From Actinomycetes bacterium (GTDB lineage: Bacteria; Actinomycetota; Actinomycetes; Actinomycetales; Microbacteriaceae), in NCBI GenBank assembly GCA_023432305.1, contig JAEYUT010000271.1, forward strand, positions 1-5,221: 5,221 nucleotides of DNA. Reading direction: 5' to 3'. A program made the translations under genes and the position numbers. Of this stretch, positions 1 through 5,221 are shown piece by piece. How positions within the stretch are numbered: position 1 is the stretch's first letter; each line of letters opens with the position of its first letter. The notes beneath the pieces were generated by a model. That model was given only the letters and a program-made list of their open reading frames with translations, did not search any database and was not told where the DNA came from.

Positions 1-846
1 TTCCTCGGCGACGGCATCAACGACGCACCCCCGCTCCACGCCGCAGACGTAGGCTTCACCGTCGACTCCGCCGTCCCCGTGGCGAAGGAGGCAGCCGCGG
101 TGGTTCTTCTCGACAAGAGCCTCAGCGTGCTGCTCGAGGGCGTCCGCCAAGGCCGGCGCAGCTTCGCCAACACGATGAAGTACATCTTCGTCTCGACGAG
201 CGCCAGCTTCGGCAACATGCTCTCCATGGCGGTCGCCTCCGCGATTCTGCCTTTCCTGCCGCTGCTGGCCGGTCAGATCCTCGTGATCAACCTCCTGAGC
301 GACCTTCCTGCGACCATGATCGCGACGGATGCAGTCGACGACGACCAGCTGAGACGCCCGCAGCGGTGGGACATCCGCCTCATCCGGGTGTACATGATCG
401 TGTTCGGCACGCTCTCGAGCGTGTTCGATCTGATGACGTTCGCGCTGCTGCGACTTGTGTTCCATGCGGAAGCCCCCGAGTTCCGCAGCGCATGGATGCT
501 GGGATCGATCCTCACGGAGGTGGGCGTGCTCTTCATCCTGCGCACTCGGGGCCCCTTCTACCGCAGTCGTCCGGCGAGAGGGCTCGTCGTGAGCAGCGCC
601 CTGGTGGTGATCGTGACCGTCTGGCTGCCTTTCTCTCCCCTCGCCGCCGCACTCCGTCTGGTGCCCATTCCCTCTCCACTGCTCGCCGCCATCGGGGTGG
701 TGACCATTGCGTATCTGGCGGCGAACGAGCTGCTCAAACGCTGGTTCTGGGCGTGGGAGGAACCGCGTGCGCTTGTGCGTGCGGTGCAGCGCCGGCTCGA
801 TCAGCCCTCGGCGCGACTGCGTTCGAGCTCGAAGACGGCCGCCTGA
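1..846 (+). CDS. mgtA: Magnesium-type P-type ATPase (MgtA/MgtB-like), C-terminal part, 5' end outside window
   Basis: The reading frame is open from base 1 and ends at TGA 844-846, giving 281 residues of a longer protein. It opens with the P-type ATPase hinge motif GDGINDAP (fragment residues 3-10), so the phosphorylation and most of the nucleotide-binding domains lie left of the window. About six hydrophobic segments follow (roughly residues 61-85, 88-108, 130-154, 163-181, 194-218 and 226-246), as expected for TM5-TM10 of a P3-type pump. The stretches AKEAA, FGNMLS, NLLSD, TDAVD, PQRWD and FSPLA resemble MgtA/MgtB proteins, which import Mg2+ across the inner membrane using ATP. The TM6 variant NLLSDLPATMIATD differs from the enterobacterial NLLYD-SQ form, so the transported ion is less certain than the family. 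A GTG at 79 is an internal codon, not the start. The last 46 bases overlap the 3' end of devR on the other strand. Confidence 0.9.
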   Translation, partial: FLGDGINDAPPLHAADVGFTVDSAVPVAKEAAAVVLLDKSLSVLLEGVRQGRRSFANTMKYIFVSTSASFGNMLSMAVASAILPFLPLLAGQILVINLLSDLPATMIATDAVDDDQLRRPQRWDIRLIRVYMIVFGTLSSVFDLMTFALLRLVFHAEAPEFRSAWMLGSILTEVGVLFILRTRGPFYRSRPARGLVVSSALVVIVTVWLPFSPLAAALRLVPIPSPLLAAIGVVTIAYLAANELLKRWFWAWEEPRALVRAVQRRLDQPSARLRSSSKTAA

Positions 847-1490
847 GTGCGATGCTCCAGCCCGAGTTTGATGAGCAGCTTCGAGACGTAGTTCTTGACC
901 GTCTTCTCGGAGAGACCGAGGCGCTGACTGATCTCACGATTGGTGAGCGCCTCGGCGATGAGAGACAGGATCTGCCGCTCGCGGATGCTCAGTGAGCCGA
1001 AACGGGGATCGGCGTCGCTGAGAGCATGCGCGCGCTGGGCAGCGCGCTGTGCGAGAGCCGGTTCGATCAGCCGCCTGCCCCGCGCCACCGAGCGCACCGC
1101 GGCGACGAGCTCGGATCCTCGTACGCTCTTCAGAAGGTACCCCGACGCGTCAGCGATCACGGCAGAGAGGACAGCCTCGTCGTCGTCGAATCCGGTGAGG
1201 ATCAGCACGCGCACGCTCGGCACAGCCTGCCGGACGCGCCGACACAGGTCGATGCCGCTTCCGTCGGGCAGATGCACGTCGATGACGGCGACGTCGGGCA
1301 TCGTGGCCATGATCCGCGCCGCACCCTGGCGAACGGTGGCCGCCTCGCCCACGATCGCGATCCCGGGCTCTGATTCGAGAATCTCTACGAGGCCGCGCCG
1401 CACCATCTCGTGGTCATCGACCAGCAGCACTCGAGTGGCACCGCCGCCTCCCGGCGACAGCCGCTCGTCACGCTGTGCAGGCGTGTGCAT
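801..1490 (-). CDS. devR: DevR/DosR-like NarL-family response regulator
   Basis: This is a 229-residue cytoplasmic transcription regulator with a receiver domain (about residues 20-135) and a LuxR-type helix-turn-helix (about 166-222). Acidic pocket D25/D26, phosphoacceptor D71 (VIDVHLPDG), T99 and K121 are all present. The output domain reads SIRERQILSLIAEALTNREI, then SEKTVKNYVSKLLIKLG and RTQAAVF, very close to mycobacterial DevR. K196, K199 and N200 align with the DevR DNA-contact residues K179, K182 and N183. The start chosen is ATG 1490, preceded by GGAGGT at 1502-1507 with a rather long spacing of 11. ATG 1526 is in frame and would add 12 residues, but it has no clear ribosome-binding site. 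The Usp gene upstream on the same strand ends 75 bases away, so the two are probably cotranscribed, as Rv3134c-devR are in M. tuberculosis. The likely partner kinase is the DevS-like protein at 3389-5116. Confidence 0.88.
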   Translation of the reverse strand: MHTPAQRDERLSPGGGGATRVLLVDDHEMVRRGLVEILESEPGIAIVGEAATVRQGAARIMATMPDVAVIDVHLPDGSGIDLCRRVRQAVPSVRVLILTGFDDDEAVLSAVIADASGYLLKSVRGSELVAAVRSVARGRRLIEPALAQRAAQRAHALSDADPRFGSLSIRERQILSLIAEALTNREISQRLGLSEKTVKNYVSKLLIKLGLEHRTQAAVFELERSRAEG

Positions 1491-1501
1491 TGGTCGAGGG
1501 T

Positions 1502-1507
1502 ACCTCC
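1502..1507 (-). promoter_or_regulatory. Ribosome-binding site for devR
   Basis: On the minus strand GGAGGT lies 11 bases before ATG 1490. It is the only convincing Shine-Dalgarno match near the two candidate ATG starts and favours 1490 over 1526. The spacing is longer than ideal, so the start choice remains moderate. Confidence 0.5.
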
Positions 1508-1565
1508 GCCCATCGGCATCGTGCATCCCGTCAGCGTCGCCCGAGCCGTCAGCGGGCGCACGCGA

Positions 1566-2270
1566 TCACGCACTGCGCACTGACGACGCAAGCGATAACG
1601 AGCCACGACCACCACGACGCTCGACCGGCTTCACGACCAGCAGAGGACACGGGGCCGAGACGAGCAGGCTGCTGAGGCAGCCGTGCGGATGCAGAGCCCC
1701 AGCGGACATCACGAGCAGTCGGGCACCACGAGCTGCCTCCAGGATGCCGGTGCGCGGATCGACCATCGAGAGCATGCACCGCGCAGCGAGATCGGGTGCC
1801 TCACGTCGGGCGGCCTCCCTCGCGACCCGCAGCGCGGGCTCGAGGATGCGGGCGGTCGGCGCGCGATGCCGCCGCCCCGGGGGGACGACGTGAAGCAGGC
1901 GCAGCGGCTCCCCGAGGCGCTGCGCCTCCCGCGCAGCCGCGGCTGCCACCGTGCCTGCGGAATGGGCGCTCGAGACCGCGGCGAGGACACCTTCACCCTC
2001 GGACGCCTCCGCGGGGATGATCAGCGCCGCGCACGGCACATCCGCAAGCACCGTCAGAAGCTGCATCACCGGGCGCCGCGCCGGGTCATGCACGGCCACC
2101 AGGAGATCACCTGCCTCCAGATCGGGCACATCCCGCTTGTCGCGCTCGTCCGCGCCGAAACCGCGCCGGATCAGCCGGTCCACCCACTCTCGCGCCACCG
2201 GCTCTCCGTCGAGCACCGCGAATCGAGTGCGCAGCGCCCGCACGGAGCTGTCGGCCGATCGTTTGTCCAC
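1566..2270 (-). CDS. Degenerate tandem universal stress protein (Usp) upstream of devR
   Basis: The protein is 234 residues from GTG 2270. The C-terminal half (about 93-216) has the alternating strand/helix pattern of a Usp domain: VLAAVSSAHS, a helix around 106-119, PLRLLHVVPP, ARGARLLVMSA and PCPLLVVKP. The N-terminal half (about 9-88) looks like a shortened second Usp domain ending in DVPCAALIIPAE. ATP-binding features are missing: the usual Asp near the domain start (DGS) is replaced by SSAHS, and the G-x2-G-x9-G-S/T signature is not recognisable. It is therefore probably a non-nucleotide-binding Usp. The open frame runs upstream to ATG 2465, but that would cover the promoter region and the start of the divergent Usp gene. 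GTG 2270 has AGAGGT seven bases upstream. GTG 2279 and ATG 2339 are weaker alternatives. Its position before devR matches Rv3134c in the mycobacterial dev operon. Its exact role is unknown. Confidence 0.8.
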   Translation of the reverse strand: MDKRSADSSVRALRTRFAVLDGEPVAREWVDRLIRRGFGADERDKRDVPDLEAGDLLVAVHDPARRPVMQLLTVLADVPCAALIIPAEASEGEGVLAAVSSAHSAGTVAAAAAREAQRLGEPLRLLHVVPPGRRHRAPTARILEPALRVAREAARREAPDLAARCMLSMVDPRTGILEAARGARLLVMSAGALHPHGCLSSLLVSAPCPLLVVKPVERRGGRGSLSLASSVRSA

Positions 2271-2277
2271 GTTCCTC

Positions 2278-2283
2278 ACCTCT
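2278..2283 (-). promoter_or_regulatory. Ribosome-binding site deciding the GTG start of the leftward Usp gene
   Basis: AGAGGT on the minus strand lies seven bases before GTG 2270, a good Shine-Dalgarno match and spacing. A second GAGG (2274-2277) lies only three bases away from the start. ATG 2339 has no comparable signal, which supports the short form of the protein. Confidence 0.6.
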
Positions 2284-2320
2284 GCCCTCTGCGAGCGATT
2301 CCAGCTCGCCGCGTCCCGGG

Positions 2321-2344
2321 CGGGTGTGACCTTGGTCATCCCCG
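2321..2344. promoter_or_regulatory. DosR-box-like palindrome 1
   Basis: The core GTGACCTTGGTCAT (2326-2339) is an inverted repeat built on GACC-TT... and GGTC half-sites. Over the full 24 bases, 9 of 12 paired positions are Watson-Crick complementary. It follows the known DosR/DevR box layout GGGAC-4 nt-GTCCC, with GTGAC and GTCAT as imperfect half-sites. The centre is about 62 bases upstream of the leftward Usp start and about 113 upstream of the rightward one. Binding by the DevR encoded in this window is inferred. Confidence 0.55.
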
Positions 2345-2360
2345 GGCTGTGCCCTCGCCG

Positions 2361-2382
2361 AGAGGTGACAAAGGTCCCCTTG
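2361..2382. promoter_or_regulatory. DosR-box-like palindrome 2
   Basis: The core GTGACAAAGGTCCC (2365-2378) reads GGGACCTTTGTCAC on the other strand: one perfect GGGAC half-site and one with a single change, separated by four AT-rich bases as in the mycobacterial DosR box. The symmetry extends outward to AGG...CCT (2363-2380). It is the better of the two matches and lies 67 bases upstream of the rightward Usp ATG. The centre-to-centre distance to box 1 is 39 bases. Paired boxes are typical of strongly induced DosR targets. Confidence 0.62.
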
Positions 2383-2445
2383 CGCGGCCAACACGAGGAC
2401 TTCCATCGACAGCGTGCATCGAGTGCGCGCGAGAGGAGCAGGATC

Positions 2446-3291
2446 ATGTCGGAGATCGTCGTCATCGGGGTGAGCGGGAGTGAGCACGCGCACCCCGCGG
2501 TCGCGTGGGGTGTCGATTACGCACGCGCACACGAGCTGCGCATCGAACTCACTCACGTCGTGGAGCCATCAGCCGTGTTCGCCGACACAGCCTCGGAGTC
2601 GGCGGCGATCGTCGCAGCAGAGGAGCAGATCACGGAGATGGCCGACAGGATCAGTTCGCAGAATCCGGATATCGCTGCTCGGGGGGTCGTGATGGTCGGC
2701 GTCCCCGAGACGAAGCTGATCGCGCGTGCGGGCGAGGATGAGGTCGCACTGCTGGTGATCGGATCCCATTCCTCAGAGCCGGATCGCGATGCGGGGCTCT
2801 ACAGCCGCCGCGCAGCGCGCATCGCGGCGGAGTCGGACTCGCCGGTCATCGTCGTCCCCCACCGAGAGGACGACGACGGACGGTCCGGCGTCGTCGTCGG
2901 AATCGACGGGTCGGAGCTGTCGATCGCCGCGCTGCGCTTCGCGGCCGATGCGGCGAGCAGACTCGGGGAGCCCCTCACCGCCGTCCATGCCTGGAACACC
3001 GCATGGCCCTGGGGCCTGGAGGATTCTCCCGAGCGCGACGCCGCCACACCGAAAGAGGAGCTCATCCTCTCGGAGTCGCTCGCCGGCATCGCGGAGGACT
3101 TCCCCGACCTGGAGGTGCGTCGTGCGCTTCCCCGCGGCTATGCAGCGGAGGCGCTGGTCGGGATCGCCCGGGACGCCCGACTGCTCGCGGTCGGCAGCCG
3201 AGGAGTGTCGCCTGCTGAGCGGTTCTGGCTGGGGTCGGTGAGCACCGACGTGCTGCTGCGGATGCCGACGGTGGTCGCGGTCGTGCGCTGA
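2446..3291 (+). CDS. Tandem-domain universal stress protein (UspA family)
   Basis: A 281-residue cytoplasmic protein made of two Usp domains, about residues 1-138 and 147-281, joined by an acidic linker (HREDDDGRS). Domain 2 is canonical: VVVGIDGSELS at 149-159 with the ATP-contact Asp, and the signature G250-SR-G253-(9 residues)-G263-S264. Domain 1 has GVSGSE in place of GVDGSE and only GSHSS where the glycine signature should be, so it probably does not bind ATP. The start is ATG 2446 with AGGAG seven bases upstream. The open frame extends further left only through the promoter region and the opposite gene. Such two-domain Usps are common DosR-regulon members in mycobacteria and are linked to survival under hypoxia or energy limitation. 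Here it sits directly behind two DosR-box-like sites and 97 bases ahead of the devS-like kinase. Precise biochemical function is unknown. Confidence 0.93.
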   Translation: MSEIVVIGVSGSEHAHPAVAWGVDYARAHELRIELTHVVEPSAVFADTASESAAIVAAEEQITEMADRISSQNPDIAARGVVMVGVPETKLIARAGEDEVALLVIGSHSSEPDRDAGLYSRRAARIAAESDSPVIVVPHREDDDGRSGVVVGIDGSELSIAALRFAADAASRLGEPLTAVHAWNTAWPWGLEDSPERDAATPKEELILSESLAGIAEDFPDLEVRRALPRGYAAEALVGIARDARLLAVGSRGVSPAERFWLGSVSTDVLLRMPTVVAVVR

Positions 3292-3330
3292 CCTCGCGCC
3301 CTCGCGCCCTCGCGCCCTCGCGCCCTCGCC
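3292..3330. repeat. 8-bp tandem repeat (CCTCGCGC, about 4.9 copies)
   Basis: Four perfect copies of CCTCGCGC (3292-3323) are followed by a partial CCTCGCC (3324-3330), beginning on the first base after the Usp stop codon. The last copy joins a small hairpin, CCCTC-GCC-GAGGG (3323-3335), followed by TTCTCCT. This could act as a weak terminator or attenuator between the Usp gene and the kinase gene, but the T tract is poor. No role is established. Confidence 0.85.
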
Positions 3331-3354
3331 GAGGGTTCTCCTGAGCCCGAGGCG

Positions 3355-3360
3355 TACACT
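3355..3360 (+). promoter_or_regulatory. Possible -10 element of a promoter for the kinase gene
   Basis: TACACT fits the loose actinobacterial -10 pattern TAnnnT and lies 28 bases before GTG 3389, so a transcript would have a leader of about 20 bases. No good -35 hexamer is visible about 17 bases upstream (around AGGGTT). If real, the kinase could be expressed separately from the upstream Usp gene. Confidence 0.3.
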
Positions 3361-3388
3361 GGCGCGCGAGTGCGATCGGGAGCGGCCG

Positions 3389-5116
3389 GTGGACGACAAC
3401 GAAGCGGGATTGAGATTCCCCGACACGCCACGCTCAGAACTCGACCGTGCGCTGGAGACCGTCGTCGAGAGCGCACGCCGGGTGCTCGAGACACAGGGGC
3501 GACTCCGCGCCCTGCTGGCGGCGACGACCGCGGTGAACGAGGGCCTGGACCTCTCCCTCACCCTGCAGCGCATCACGCACGCTGCGATGGACCTCGTCGG
3601 AGCGCGCTTCGGTGCGCTCGGGATCGTGGATGACGACGGGACTCTGGAGCAGTTCATCCACGTGGGCATGTCCGAGACGGAAGCGGCCAGTATCTCCCAC
3701 CTCCCGGAGGGGCATGGGCTGCTGGGTGCCGTCATCGCCGAGCAGTCAGCCATTCGCCTCGCCCATCTCAGTCACGATCCGCGATCGGAGGGATTCCCCG
3801 ACCATCACCCGCACATGGAGTCCTTCCTGGGGGTGCCGATCCGGGTTCGCGAGCGGACCTACGGGAATCTCTATCTCACGGAGCGTCGCGACGGGCCGTT
3901 CACGGAGGAGGACCAGGAGCTGGTCACCGCGCTCGCGGCATCCGCCGGGGTCGCCATCGAGAACGCGCGACTGTTCGAGCGGTCACGGCGCAGGCAGGCG
4001 TGGACGCGCGCCTCGGCGGCTTTCAGCGGAGCTCTGCTCAGCGGAGACGTGGAGCGCGCGGTGCTGGAGCTGGCTGAGAGCTGCGTCGAGATCCACGACG
4101 CCGCGCTTGTGTGCGTGGTGGTGCCGGACGGAGACGAGCTGCGGGTGCAGCTCGCCCGCGGAGCACTGGCGGAGCACATTCAGGGCGTCACCTTGGGACG
4201 CGCGGGGACTCTCGCCGGGGCGGCGATCGACACGGGGCGGCCCGTCATCGAGACGAAGACCAGATCGCACGACCTGCCCGTTCCTCTGGACCTGGGGCCG
4301 GCGATGGCACTGCCGCTGCGCGCGACACCCGAGGGGATCCCCGGGGCCATCACCGTGGCGCGTGCTCCCGGGGCGAGCCGCTTCGAAGACGACGACCTCG
4401 ACATGGCAGCGGACTTCGCCGACCAGGCGAGCATCGCGCTGGAGTTGCGGCGTTCGATGATCGACCGTCAGCGCATGAACCTCCTCGATGAGCGGAACCG
4501 GATCGCGCGCGACCTGCACGATCTCGTCATCCAGCGACTTTTCGCCACCGGCCTCTCCCTCCAGAGCACCGCCTCGCACTCGTCGGAGCTGCACGTGCGC
4601 GAGCGCGTCATCGACGCGGTTGCGCAGCTCGACAGCACGATCGACGACATCCGCACCGCGATCTTCGCCATGAGCGCGCGCTCCACCGCAGCACTCCGCA
4701 GGCGGATCATCGACCTGGCGGGCGAGTACTCGAAGGTGCTCGAGTTCTCACCGAAGACCGTATTCGCGGGTCCCGTCGACCTGGTCTCCGATGAGGAGCT
4801 CGCCGATGACGTGGTCGCCGTCGTACGAGAAGGCCTCAGCAACGCGGCTCGCCACGCCCACGCACGGAGCGCGGAGGTGCGCGTTCAGGCGCGCAACGGC
4901 GAGATGATCGTCACCGTCCGCGACGACGGAGTCGGGATCCCGGACCATGCCGCGCGTTCGAGCGGCCTCGAGAATCTCCGCGCGCGCGCGAGAGCGCGTG
5001 GCGGCGCGTTCACCGCGAAAGCGCTCGCCGGCGGCGGCACCGAGATCCGCTGGGCGGCCCCCGCGCATGCCATCGGCGAAGACACGGACCGCGGCGAACA
5101 AGCGAAAAGGCCCTGA
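3389..5116 (+). CDS. devS: DevS/DosS/DosT-like GAF-GAF sensor histidine kinase
   Basis: A 575-residue soluble kinase without membrane segments, similar in length to mycobacterial DosS/DosT. Order: short N-terminal coil (about 15-45), GAF-A (about 50-195), GAF-B (about 205-353), HisKA_3 dimerisation/phosphoacceptor region (about 365-430) and HATPase (about 470-558). The phosphoacceptor is H377 in DERNRIARDLHDLVIQRLF, the N-box includes N485 (EGLSNAARHA), and the G-box is DDGVGIP (512-518) followed by GLENLRARA and GGGTEIRW. GAF-A contains SLPEG-like HLPEGHG, GFPDHHPHM (135-143), FLGVPIRVR and GNLYLTER. By alignment from memory, H140 matches the heme ligand H149 of DosS and Y162 matches the distal Y171. 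It is thus probably a heme sensor of O2, NO, CO or redox state that phosphorylates the DevR-like regulator. GTG 3389 has GGGAG six bases upstream. The last codons and the stop lie inside a terminator stem. Confidence 0.9.
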   Translation: MDDNEAGLRFPDTPRSELDRALETVVESARRVLETQGRLRALLAATTAVNEGLDLSLTLQRITHAAMDLVGARFGALGIVDDDGTLEQFIHVGMSETEAASISHLPEGHGLLGAVIAEQSAIRLAHLSHDPRSEGFPDHHPHMESFLGVPIRVRERTYGNLYLTERRDGPFTEEDQELVTALAASAGVAIENARLFERSRRRQAWTRASAAFSGALLSGDVERAVLELAESCVEIHDAALVCVVVPDGDELRVQLARGALAEHIQGVTLGRAGTLAGAAIDTGRPVIETKTRSHDLPVPLDLGPAMALPLRATPEGIPGAITVARAPGASRFEDDDLDMAADFADQASIALELRRSMIDRQRMNLLDERNRIARDLHDLVIQRLFATGLSLQSTASHSSELHVRERVIDAVAQLDSTIDDIRTAIFAMSARSTAALRRRIIDLAGEYSKVLEFSPKTVFAGPVDLVSDEELADDVVAVVREGLSNAARHAHARSAEVRVQARNGEMIVTVRDDGVGIPDHAARSSGLENLRARARARGGAFTAKALAGGGTEIRWAAPAHAIGEDTDRGEQAKRP

Positions 5117-5130
5117 GATCAGGGCCTTTT
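5105..5130. terminator. Bidirectional intrinsic terminator between devS and tRNA-Asn
   Basis: AAAAGGCCCTGA (5105-5116) pairs perfectly with TCAGGGCCTTTT (5119-5130) around a two-base GA centre, giving a GC-rich stem with A tracts on one side and T tracts on the other. It can work in both directions: rightward to end the kinase transcript and leftward to end the tRNA transcript. The kinase stop TGA (5114-5116) and its last three codons lie within the left arm. Confidence 0.88.
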
Positions 5131-5134
5131 CTGC

Positions 5135-5210
5135 TGGCTCCCCGGCTTGGACTCGAACCAAGAACCTATCGGTTAACAGCCGATTGCTCTGCCAATTGAG
5201 CTACCGAGGA
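5135..5210 (-). tRNA. tRNA-Asn (anticodon GUU), with encoded CCA
   Basis: The minus strand folds into a complete 73-base cloverleaf (5138-5210) plus a genomically encoded CCA (5135-5137). The acceptor arms TCCTCGG and CCGGGGA pair with one G-T wobble. The D arm is GCTC/GAGC, the anticodon stem ATCGG/CCGAT encloses loop CTGTTAA with anticodon GTT (plus-strand AAC at 5175-5177), and the T arm CTTGG/CCAAG encloses TTCGAGT. The discriminator base is G, usual for Asn. Its promoter lies beyond the right edge. Its 3' end is five bases from the shared terminator. Confidence 0.97.
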
Positions 5211-5221
5211 TCGCTGCGAAA

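Larger units (their letters stand above)
2271..2445. promoter_or_regulatory. Divergent promoter region between the two Usp genes
   Basis: This 175-base gap separates the start codons of the leftward Usp-devR arm and the rightward Usp-devS arm, so it must hold promoters for both. It contains two DosR-box-like palindromes (entered separately) and a CCCGGG on each side of the first box (2315-2320 and 2341-2346). No convincing -10/-35 pair is visible in either direction. That is compatible with promoters that depend on an activator, but it does not prove this. The rightward Usp gene has AGGAG at 2434-2438, seven bases before its ATG. Confidence 0.75.

Noticed and set aside
1528..1554. Direct 9-base repeat CCGTCAGCG (1528-1536 and 1546-1554) between the leftward Usp and devR
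   Set aside because: Only two copies in GC-rich sequence and no symmetry. It could be chance, and I see no regulator family it fits.
940..1893. Long plus-strand open frame opposite devR and the leftward Usp
   Set aside because: The translation is Arg/Ser/Ala-rich low-complexity with no domain. It lies antisense to two genes with clear family motifs and is a typical GC-rich shadow frame.
1951..2445. 5' extension of the rightward Usp frame to residue 1 at 1951
   Set aside because: The extra 165 residues are antisense to the other Usp and cross the promoter region. Usp homology begins at ATG 2446, which has a good ribosome-binding site.
2271..2465. ATG 2465 as start of the leftward Usp
   Set aside because: It would overlap the divergent gene and swallow both palindromes. 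The added residues show no Usp-like pattern, whereas GTG 2270 has a good ribosome-binding site.
3292..3330. CRISPR-like array
   Set aside because: The units are 8 bases and contiguous with no spacers, so this is a simple tandem repeat.
2773..3753. 326-residue minus-strand frame across the Usp/kinase junction
   Set aside because: Its translation has Ser/Arg-rich composition and reads through the 8-bp repeat as RARGREGAR. It is antisense to two well-supported genes.
3612..4460. 282-residue plus-strand frame inside the kinase gene
   Set aside because: It is an alternate frame of the kinase coding region, rich in Arg, Ser and Trp and without recognisable domains.
4768..4790. GTCCC-containing stretch in the kinase gene as another DosR box
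   Set aside because: There is no matching GGGAC half-site at the right spacing, and it lies within coding sequence.

Overview
The window is GC-rich DNA from an actinobacterium. The base composition, the GTG starts and the close resemblance of the regulators to mycobacterial DevR/DevS (DosR/DosS) point that way. A Micrococcales-type organism is a guess, not a demonstration. The window holds five protein genes (one cut by the left edge), one tRNA gene and a regulatory region between divergent genes.

Layout, left to right. 1-846 (+): the C-terminal part of an MgtA/MgtB-type P-type ATPase. 801-1490 (-): a DevR/DosR-like NarL-family response regulator whose 3' end overlaps the ATPase 3' end. 1566-2270 (-): a degenerate double universal stress protein (Usp) upstream of devR in the same direction. 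2271-2445: a divergent promoter region with two palindromes resembling DosR boxes. 2446-3291 (+): a second tandem-domain Usp with one canonical ATP-binding domain. 3292-3388: a short gap with an 8-bp tandem repeat and a possible promoter. 3389-5116 (+): a DevS/DosS/DosT-like sensor histidine kinase (GAF-GAF-HisKA_3-HATPase). 5105-5130: a strong hairpin terminator that contains the kinase stop codon. 5135-5210 (-): tRNA-Asn(GUU).

How it fits together. In Mycobacterium tuberculosis the order is Usp (Rv3134c)-devR-devS in one operon, and the regulon is induced by hypoxia, NO and CO through heme-bearing GAF sensors. Here the same parts appear as two divergent arms, Usp-devR leftward and Usp-devS rightward, with DosR-box-like sites between them. 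The kinase keeps the residues that align with the heme ligand His and the distal Tyr of DosS. The regulator keeps the phosphoacceptor Asp and the three recognition-helix residues that contact DNA in DevR. The inferred picture is a self-regulating redox/hypoxia switch that controls both Usp genes and possibly other genes. No function was tested here. The main novelty is the split arrangement and its central operator, not a new protein family.
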